Assembly: GCA_964575225.1 (NCBI GenBank)
Contig: CAZNQW010000012.1
Location: forward strand, 1 to 33,459
Origin: CAZNQW01 sp964575225
Lineage (GTDB): Bacteria > Chloroflexota > Anaerolineae > JAAYZQ01
Length of the DNA stretch: 33,459 nt
Direction of reading: 5' to 3'
Position 1 is the stretch's first letter; every line of letters starts with the position of its first letter. The position numbers were made by a program, and so were the translations under genes. A model generated the notes under the pieces. It was not told the DNA's origin and searched no databases. It saw only the letters and a list, made by a program, of their open reading frames with translations. Positions 25,019 to 31,197 of this stretch are shown here, one piece after another.

Positions 25019-26119
25019 ATGGCGACCGATAAAGATCTGGTGATACCCACCACCCTGCGCGTCAAGCTCGAAGATGGGCAGATCGTGCAAATGTCCGTCG
25101 ACGAATACCTGAAGGGCGTGGTTCCCACCGAAATGGGACTCAAGAAACCCATCGAAGCCCTGAAGGCCCAGGCCATCGCTTCCCGCTCTTACGCAGTCAC
25201 CACGCGACGGCATGCCGCGGAGGGGTACGATGTGTGCGTCACTACCCACTGCCAGGTGTATCGGCCCAAAAACCGCTATGCCGATTCGGATCGAGCCGTC
25301 GACGAAACCTCGGGTCAGGTGCTCAGCCATCAGGGCTCGATCGTTTCGGCTCCCTTTTTTGGCCATTGTGATGGCCACACACGCAATAGCGAAGATGTCT
25401 GGTCGGGACGCGTCGCCTATCTCCGCAGCGTGCCCTGCGTCTGTGGCTACAAGAACATGTACGGTCATGGTGTGGGGATGTGCCAGCGAGGGGCCGCCGC
25501 CATGGCGCTCCAGGGGGCTTCGGCCCAGGAGATCCTCGAGCACTATTACCAGGGGGCCAAGGTGCTCTCGGCGTCCACGGTGGCGCGCACCCAATTCAAG
25601 CGCAGCATCATCCTGGGCACGACCGTGGATCGGGCGGGCGTCCCGGTCCCCAATGTCCCCCTCAGGCTCGATGGTCCCACGGGTCCCTTCCAGCGCAGGT
25701 CCAATGCCAAGGGGCAATTCTGGATCAGCCGTCTGCCGGCGGGGACCTGGGAACTCCAGGTGGTCGACAAGCCGGTGAAATTGAGCAACCTGATCACCGA
25801 TGGGCGCAATAGCCTGAACCTACAGGTGATGGTCACCGGCCTTCCCGCCCTGACCGTTCAGACCCTCCCTCTGGCCCATCCCCGGGAAATTGCTGGCACG
25901 TTGGGCTATGGGGGAATTCCGGTCCACGTTGTGGATCCTGCGGGCTACGAACAGATGCTGCTCAGCGGCTCGCAGGATCTGTACGATCCGGGTGGGTTTG
26001 CGGTGCCGGCTGAAAAGGGAGGTCGCTACACCGTCAAGATCCTGGACCAGACCTTTGAGCTGAACCTCAAAAGCAACGGCCTGTGGGTCCGTTTTGACGC
26101 GCAACCGGAGAAGGTATGA
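25019..26119 (+). CDS. SpoIID/LytB-domain protein with a carboxypeptidase-regulatory-like domain
   Basis: A 366-residue protein. Residues about 10-182 form a SpoIID/LytB domain: VDEYLKGVVPTEMG with the candidate catalytic glutamate E38, then EALKAQAIASRSYAV, and YGHGVGMCQRGA near its end. SpoIID enzymes are lytic transglycosylases that cut peptidoglycan strands lacking stem peptides. Unusual Cys/His groups occur (C73, H77, C78; H116, C117, H120; C140, C142), possibly a metal site. Residues about 195-270 look like a carboxypeptidase-regulatory or CnaB-like beta domain (TTVDRAGVPVPNVPLRLDG), followed by about 95 unassigned residues. No signal peptide or membrane segment is visible, odd for a cell-wall enzyme. 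ATG at 25019 is chosen; an in-frame GTG at 25007 overlaps the AAGGAGG ribosome site. The stop overlaps the next start (ATGA). Confidence 0.85.
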   Translation: MATDKDLVIPTTLRVKLEDGQIVQMSVDEYLKGVVPTEMGLKKPIEALKAQAIASRSYAVTTRRHAAEGYDVCVTTHCQVYRPKNRYADSDRAVDETSGQVLSHQGSIVSAPFFGHCDGHTRNSEDVWSGRVAYLRSVPCVCGYKNMYGHGVGMCQRGAAAMALQGASAQEILEHYYQGAKVLSASTVARTQFKRSIILGTTVDRAGVPVPNVPLRLDGPTGPFQRRSNAKGQFWISRLPAGTWELQVVDKPVKLSNLITDGRNSLNLQVMVTGLPALTVQTLPLAHPREIAGTLGYGGIPVHVVDPAGYEQMLLSGSQDLYDPGGFAVPAEKGGRYTVKILDQTFELNLKSNGLWVRFDAQPEKV

Positions 26120-26979
26120 CGCCGGAGGTTCTCACCCGCGAGGATCTGGAGGCCGCTCGCGCTGAACGGTATCGCCAACGGCTCGATCTGAGGGTGCGAA
26201 CCGAGGAGGAGGCGCTCGAGTTTCTGGATCGCGTGGGGCTCTGCCTTCTGTTTTCCGCCAAGGATCTCGAATTGCCCTCCTTGTGGGGGGCGATCTGCGG
26301 CCAAGATCGCCCCGTGCCCGTCCAGCACAATGACTATGAACTGGGTCTTGCCTGGCGCTGGAAGGACACCCTGCCGATTAGCAAACGGGTGCTCTATGGC
26401 AAGTTCCTGCACAAGAGGCCGGTGTTTGTCTCTCTCGAGCTGGCGCCCCATCTGTACGCTCTGTCGCCCAATTACGGTGACCCAGCCGAGGACTATATGC
26501 TGGACTATAGCGAAGGGCGGCTGAGCATCGAATCCAAGCAGGTCTACGAAGTGCTGTTGCAGCAGGGCGCTCTGCCCACCAGCCAGTTGCGGCGGGAGGC
26601 CGGCCTGGGCGGCAAGGCCAATGTGGGGCGGTTTGACCGCGCCCTGACCGAGTTGCAAATGGATCTGCGCATTGTCAAGGTCGCCATCTCGGATGCCAAC
26701 CGCTGGGGCTACTGCTATGTGTACGATCTTTTGCCCCGGCACCTGCCTCAGGTCGTAGAGGCCGCGCGCGCGATCAGTGGGCACCAGGCGCAAGAGCAGC
26801 TCCTGCACCGCTATCTTCAAACGGTGGTGGCTGCCACCCCGCAGCAGATTGCCCGTTTGTTTGGCTGGTCTTTGGAGGAAATCGAACAAACGGCTGACCA
26901 TCTGGCAGAACGGGGGGAATTGCGCCAGGGCGTTCGCATTCAGGATGTAAAAGACGAGTTTTTCCAAATAATCGCTTGA
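26116..26979 (+). CDS. Winged-helix protein, AlkZ-related
   Basis: A 287-residue cytoplasmic protein. It starts with an EEALEFLDRVGLCLLF segment and contains two likely winged-helix regions: about residues 150-195 (VYEVLLQQGALPTSQLRREAGL, then FDRALTELQ) and 225-285 (LLHRYLQTVVAATPQQIARLFG, then LAERGELRQGVRI). This layout resembles the AlkZ-related/HTH_42 proteins, relatives of the YcaQ/AlkZ DNA glycosylase that unhooks interstrand crosslinks. The catalytic QxQ/QxD motif of true AlkZ is not evident, so a repair activity is not claimed. Its ATG overlaps the SpoIID-like stop by four bases, so the two are coupled. I would call it a DNA-binding-type protein of unproven function. Confidence 0.65.
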   Translation: MTPEVLTREDLEAARAERYRQRLDLRVRTEEEALEFLDRVGLCLLFSAKDLELPSLWGAICGQDRPVPVQHNDYELGLAWRWKDTLPISKRVLYGKFLHKRPVFVSLELAPHLYALSPNYGDPAEDYMLDYSEGRLSIESKQVYEVLLQQGALPTSQLRREAGLGGKANVGRFDRALTELQMDLRIVKVAISDANRWGYCYVYDLLPRHLPQVVEAARAISGHQAQEQLLHRYLQTVVAATPQQIARLFGWSLEEIEQTADHLAERGELRQGVRIQDVKDEFFQIIA

Positions 26980-27004
26980 ATTCTTTTGAATTCTGTGGTA
27001 TAAT
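26976..27004 (+). promoter_or_regulatory. Promoter of the response-regulator gene, overlapping the upstream stop codon
   Basis: -35 TTGAAT (26976-26981), a 17-base spacer and a perfect extended -10, TGG-TATAAT (26999-27004). The -35 box contains the TGA stop of the AlkZ-related gene. A direct repeat TTGAATTC (26976-26983 and 26986-26993) lies over the -35 and spacer and could bind a regulator. The leader to ATG at 27070 is about 60 bases. Confidence 0.78.
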
Positions 27005-27069
27005 GGCAAAGTGGGCGATTCCGCTGATTCGCTCCTGATCGACCTGCCCAATCTGTTGCGAGTGGGGAT

Positions 27070-27459
27070 ATGGCAAAGAAAACGATTCTGATCGTGGAAG
27101 ACGATATCGGCACGCTGCATCTGCTACAGCAGATCGTTCAGCGGGCGGGCTACCAACCCCTGCTGGCCCGGGATGGCGCAGACGCCTTGACCTTGCTTCA
27201 GCAGAGCGCTGTCGACCTGGTGCTCCTCGACATCATGCTCCGCGATATGGATGGTTGGGCCGTGCTCAAATCGATCAGGGGCGATCTCCGCTTGAACCGC
27301 GTCCCGGTTTTCATTGTCACGGGCCGAACGCCCTCTGAGCACCGTTCCGAAATGCAGGTGCTGGAAAAGCTGTACGACGATTATTTTCTCAAGCCCTTTG
27401 ACGTCAGACATCTCGTGGAGCGGATCGGCGATGTGCTAAACAGCCGCGCCGCCGCCTGA
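27070..27459 (+). CDS. Single-domain response regulator (receiver only)
   Basis: A 129-residue CheY-like receiver with no output domain. All key residues are present: acidic pair D11-D12 (ILIVEDDIGT), phospho-acceptor D54 (LVLLDIMLRDMDGW), T84 (VFIVTGR) and K108-P109 (YFLKPFD). It would take phosphate from a histidine kinase and signal by protein contact. No kinase gene is in the window, so the partner is unknown. It has its own promoter at 26976-27004. Its stop is six bases from the converging end of the FHA protein gene, leaving no room for a separate terminator. Confidence 0.93.
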   Translation: MAKKTILIVEDDIGTLHLLQQIVQRAGYQPLLARDGADALTLLQQSAVDLVLLDIMLRDMDGWAVLKSIRGDLRLNRVPVFIVTGRTPSEHRSEMQVLEKLYDDYFLKPFDVRHLVERIGDVLNSRAAA

Positions 27460-27465
27460 CCGGAG

Positions 27466-29943
27466 TTAAGGCACCCAACTGATGCGCTCGTTTTGCCAGT
27501 CAGAGGCCAGGCCCCCATCACCCAGGGCGAACAGCCGCCGCTGATTGGAGCCGTTAGCGTTCATGGCCCAGATCGCCCATTCTCCGCCCCCGTTCGAGAC
27601 GTAGGCAAGGGATTTGCCGTCAGGGGACCACACCGGAAGCCCCTCGTTGGATGTGCTATCAGTCAGCCGCTGCACATCAGAGCCGTCGATGTTCATGACA
27701 TAGACATCCCAGTTCCCCTCGCGGTTGGAGGCAAAGGCGATCTGGTTGCCGCGCACCGCCGGGGCCGAGTCTTGGGCGAATTCGGTGAGCTGCGTCGCAG
27801 GGTGGGGGCCCGGCGCAGAGGGCATGATGTACAGGCCGCACCGGGCCGGCTCCACGGTCAGATCGCACCCCTGATAGACGATCCGCCCGTCGTCGGTCCA
27901 GGCTGGGAATTGGCCCCGCACGTCATCCGGCCCAAAGTTCAGGGCGCGTCCCTCGACGGCCCGCCCCACAAAGGGAACCGAGTCGATGACGTACACCCGC
28001 GATTGCTTATCGCCGTGCATCGTAGAGCTAAAGGCCAGGCTCTGTCCATCGGGCGACCACACCGGCAGGCTGTCTTCCAGGTGGCGGCTGATCTCTTTTA
28101 ACCCCGCGCCGCTGCTCTGCACGATGAACAGGTTCATATGGTCCGGGCGCTCGCCGTTGACTGCCAGCCACGCGCCGTCGGGGCTGAGGGCAGGTTGGTG
28201 CATCTGCTCCACCACCAATCGGCGGTTGCTGCCATTCACCTGGGCGATATAGACGTCGTAGCCACCCCTCTCCCGATTCCACACCGGGAAGGCAAGCCGC
28301 CCAGTGAGCGCGGCAGGCGGACCCGCCGTCGGCCTGGGCGTCACCTGAGCGCCGGGCGTCGTCCCCGGGGTAGCCGCAGGCGTCCCCGGTGTCCCCGTCA
28401 TCTCCGATGGCGTTGCCGTGGGCCCTGTCCCTTCGCACATCTCCTGTGCTTCCAGGGCCAGGGGTTCCGTTGCGTCCATCTCCAGGGCATCCTCATAGAA
28501 CGGCGCTGCATCTTCGCAGCGGTCCAGCCGGGCGTAGGTGATGCCCAACAGCGCCAGGGTCTGGAGATCTCGGGCGCCGGCAGCCTGGGCTTGATCCAGC
28601 GAGGCTTTGGCCTGATCGTACTGGCCCAGGCGGTAGTAGGCTTTGCCGATGGCCGTGTAGGTCACCGCTTTGGGGCGGATGGCCAGGGCATCCTGGAAAG
28701 CCATGATCGCCGTGGTATCGTCCCCGGCCTCGAGCAAAAGCTCGCCCAACTCGTGGCGGCGCAGCCAAAGCTCGGGCTGCAAGCCAGCGGCGATCTGAAG
28801 CTCGCCCGCGGCTCGTCCCATGTCGTTGTCGGCCATGTGGTATAGCCAGCCGCGGACGCGATGGGCGTCGGCGGCGTTGATATCCTGCACCAGCGCCAGA
28901 TCGGCCTCGTCGACCGCCTTCTGCAACTGGTCGTCGGCCATGTAGGCATAGGCCAGAGCCGTGTGAGCCAGGGCATTTCCGCTATCCAGCTCGACGGCTT
29001 GTAGGGCCTGTTCCAGGCCCTGCTCCACGTCCCCTGAATCGACATAGGCCCAGGCCAGGGCCGCTGCCGCGGCAGCGCTGGTCGGGTCCAGCTCGGTCGC
29101 TTTTTGGGCATGGGGCAAGGCCTTCGCCGGTTCATAGTCCCAGATCAACGCCCAGGCCCACTCGGTATAGGGCCGGGCATCCTTGGGGTTCTCCCGGGTC
29201 AGGTCCTGGAAAAGTTCAATGGCCGGCTCGAATTGGCTGCGGCGCGCGAGCTGGCCTGCTTCTTCGAGCTTTTGCTCCAAATCGGCAGAGGCGGCGGGGG
29301 TACCGCCCGTTTCTGGAGTTTCGGCCGCTGCGGTTTCTGAAGAGCGAGGGACCACCACGATCTGCGGGGTTTGGGTGGGCGGAGTGGTGGGCGCGGCGGG
29401 GCCAAAGACATCGGGGGCCAGCCAGTAGATGGCCGCCACGATCAGGGCGGCGACGAGCAAGATGCCCGCTATGCCGAGGGCAATCATCACGCCTCGCCCA
29501 TGTGGGCCCTCGTCCCTCTGGGATTCGGAGGGCGGTGGCACCACGAGCGGTTGGGGCTGGGTCACCGTCGGCAAAGCCGCCACCGGCAGGGTCCCAATCA
29601 ACGTGTCCTCCGAATCGCGGCCCGGCACGCGATACCGCAATTCGGTGTCGCCTATCTGGATTCGATCGTCGTGCTCCAGGGTGTGGGCGCCCGTCAGAAA
29701 CACATCGTTGACCCAGGTCCCATTGGCGCTTTCGAGGTCGGTGAGGACAAGGGTGGTTCCCTGGCGTTTGATGCGGGCATGGTGGCGCGAGACCTTGGGA
29801 TCGGCCAGGGTCAGATCGTTGTCCTCTGCTCGCCCAATGCAAAGGCCGACCTTGAGCTCGATTTCCTGGGGTGCGCCGTCGGCCGCCTGCACGATCAGGC
29901 GCGGGAAAACCAAACCGTGAACCAGCGTGGCATCCTCTGTCAT
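27466..29943 (-). CDS. FHA - transmembrane - TPR - TolB-like beta-propeller protein
   Basis: An 825-residue protein with a clear domain series. An FHA domain (about residues 10-110) holds the phosphothreonine-binding residues G37-R38, S52-x2-H55 and N74-G75. One membrane helix lies at 152-174. A Thr/Pro/Ala-rich stretch leads to TPR-type helical repeats (about 222-515), then a second Thr/Pro/Gly linker (about 516-550) and a TolB/PD40-type beta-propeller (about 550-825) with repeated (S)PDG motifs such as PVWSPDGQSLAF and PVWSPDGKSLAY. The expected topology puts FHA in the cytoplasm and TPR plus propeller outside. It may link a Ser/Thr kinase signal to envelope state; no kinase is nearby. ATG at 29943 has GGAG six bases upstream. 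It converges with the response regulator gene. Confidence 0.9.
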   Translation of the reverse strand: MTEDATLVHGLVFPRLIVQAADGAPQEIELKVGLCIGRAEDNDLTLADPKVSRHHARIKRQGTTLVLTDLESANGTWVNDVFLTGAHTLEHDDRIQIGDTELRYRVPGRDSEDTLIGTLPVAALPTVTQPQPLVVPPPSESQRDEGPHGRGVMIALGIAGILLVAALIVAAIYWLAPDVFGPAAPTTPPTQTPQIVVVPRSSETAAAETPETGGTPAASADLEQKLEEAGQLARRSQFEPAIELFQDLTRENPKDARPYTEWAWALIWDYEPAKALPHAQKATELDPTSAAAAAALAWAYVDSGDVEQGLEQALQAVELDSGNALAHTALAYAYMADDQLQKAVDEADLALVQDINAADAHRVRGWLYHMADNDMGRAAGELQIAAGLQPELWLRRHELGELLLEAGDDTTAIMAFQDALAIRPKAVTYTAIGKAYYRLGQYDQAKASLDQAQAAGARDLQTLALLGITYARLDRCEDAAPFYEDALEMDATEPLALEAQEMCEGTGPTATPSEMTGTPGTPAATPGTTPGAQVTPRPTAGPPAALTGRLAFPVWNRERGGYDVYIAQVNGSNRRLVVEQMHQPALSPDGAWLAVNGERPDHMNLFIVQSSGAGLKEISRHLEDSLPVWSPDGQSLAFSSTMHGDKQSRVYVIDSVPFVGRAVEGRALNFGPDDVRGQFPAWTDDGRIVYQGCDLTVEPARCGLYIMPSAPGPHPATQLTEFAQDSAPAVRGNQIAFASNREGNWDVYVMNIDGSDVQRLTDSTSNEGLPVWSPDGKSLAYVSNGGGEWAIWAMNANGSNQRRLFALGDGGLASDWQNERISWVP

Positions 29944-29976
29944 CAGCCGCTCCTTGGCCCAAAAGAATCATCTCCA

Positions 29977-30005
29977 ATTATATCATGGAAGTAGGGGCCC
30001 GGCAA
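29977..30005 (-). promoter_or_regulatory. Promoter of the FHA-TPR-propeller gene
   Basis: On the minus strand, -35 TTGCCG (30005-30000), a 17-base spacer and a perfect -10 TATAAT (29982-29977). The leader to the start codon at 29943 is about 27 bases and contains the AAGGAG ribosome site. Confidence 0.72.
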
Positions 30006-30061
30006 ATCGGTTTCCGCTCGCCCTGAGCTGGGGGCCACTGTGCAAACGGAGCGATGTATTT

Positions 30062-30081
30062 GGGCGCGGCATGCCGCGCCC
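30062..30081. repeat. Perfect 20-base palindrome, dispersed-repeat type
   Basis: GGGCGCGGCATGCCGCGCCC is its own reverse complement and is followed by CTACGCCCCTAC. Palindromes ending in GCGCCCCTAC are familiar as dispersed elements in several Chloroflexota and cyanobacterial genomes (recalled, not searched). It lies in the 210-base space between the sortase end and the FHA gene promoter, where it could also end sortase transcription. No gene is seen in 29944-30153. Confidence 0.55.
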
Positions 30082-30153
30082 CTACGCCCCTACAACGGAT
30101 TCTGCCGACATGGGCGGCTCGCTATCGTGCCAGCGGGCATTCCTGGGGGCGTC

Positions 30154-31197
30154 CTACTCGCCGGCGACAGACGCGGGCGGTTCGGCGATCACCAGCAATC
30201 GGTGGGTCGCCAGGCCCACCGGCGTGCAGGTCACCAGCGTCAGGCGTTCTTGCTCCGTGGGGCCGATATATTTGAGGTTATCGGCCCGCTGCTGGGCCGA
30301 GGCAAAGGTCTCGGGCACGACCACGATCTCGATCACCGTGTAGGGGTAGGCCGTGTCGCCCACGTACACGACCACCTCATCGCCCACCTGGACCCTGTCC
30401 AGGTGGAGGAACACCCCACCCAGAATATCGCGGTGGCCATTGATGACGGTGTTTCCCCCCTGGCCCGGATAGGCCGACGTGTTGTGAAAGGCTCCCGCGT
30501 CGGCCACGTCGTCCCAAATGAGTGTGGTGGTGCCGCCGCGGCGGAGGGTCCGGGTGCCGACCGCCTGCACAGGAATGTCCAGAGAAATGGTCGGGATCAT
30601 CAATCGGCTGGGCGCCGACTGGGCGGGCACTCGAAGGGAGGCCGTGGGGTCAAGGGGCTGGGCCGTGGCGTGCTCGGCCGCGACGGTCTGCCCGGGGGCC
30701 GGCGAGGGGGTGGTCTGGGCTGGCAGCGTAAAGGTGGGCACCAATGTAGCAGCCGGAGCCGCAGGGGCGCCCGGCATGGCGGCGGCGATGCCCGATCGCA
30801 ACTGGAAGCGATAGACAAGGGCATATCCGCTGAACAGCAGCGCCAGCAGAATGGCGCCGCCCAGCCCCAGTACGATCAGCTCGGTCACGGTGGGGGGGCG
30901 GCGGGCAGGCGTCGATTGGGGACGGTTCGGGCGCGCACTGCGGCGGAGCGGCTGCAAGTCGGGGGCCTGCACCCCGGTTCGGCCTGCGGGGGCAGGTGGA
31001 TCGCCACTCGGCGGCGGGACAAAAAGGGTGAGCCGGGAGCAGCGATGATAGGTGGGCGTCAGACACCTTTGGGCTTGGTGGGCCAGGGGGATGTTTTGGG
31101 GCGGCTGCCGCACCGTGCAGCGATGCCCAGGGTGTGGCTCCAGGGCGCCCTGGAGCTGCTCATCGTCTGCTTCGAAATAGGGGCAGATCTCGACCAT
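30154..31197 (-). CDS. Sortase with N-terminal cysteine-rich module
   Basis: A 347-residue protein. The C-terminal half (about 195-340) is a sortase domain with catalytic H255 (VINGHRD), C324 (LTLVTCTPVG) and R333 (ATHRLLV). One membrane helix is at about 105-128, followed by an outside Pro/Thr/Ala-rich stalk. The first about 56 residues hold a Cys pattern C5-P, C27, LAHQ (38-41), C45-L and C53, possibly a small metal-binding fold that would face the cytoplasm. Residues 60-104 are a basic, Pro-rich linker. Sortases attach proteins to the cell surface at LPxTG-like sites; no substrate is seen in the window, and the class (D- or E-like) is not settled. The start ATG at 31197 overlaps the mnmG stop by one base (TAATG); the frame beyond it is discarded. 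Confidence 0.9.
   Translation of the reverse strand: MVEICPYFEADDEQLQGALEPHPGHRCTVRQPPQNIPLAHQAQRCLTPTYHRCSRLTLFVPPPSGDPPAPAGRTGVQAPDLQPLRRSARPNRPQSTPARRPPTVTELIVLGLGGAILLALLFSGYALVYRFQLRSGIAAAMPGAPAAPAATLVPTFTLPAQTTPSPAPGQTVAAEHATAQPLDPTASLRVPAQSAPSRLMIPTISLDIPVQAVGTRTLRRGGTTTLIWDDVADAGAFHNTSAYPGQGGNTVINGHRDILGGVFLHLDRVQVGDEVVVYVGDTAYPYTVIEIVVVPETFASAQQRADNLKYIGPTEQERLTLVTCTPVGLATHRLLVIAEPPASVAGE

Noticed and set aside
26026..27120. A 364-codon minus-strand open frame opposite the AlkZ-related gene
   Set aside because: It spans two plus-strand gene ends and a consensus promoter, with no motif; judged a shadow.
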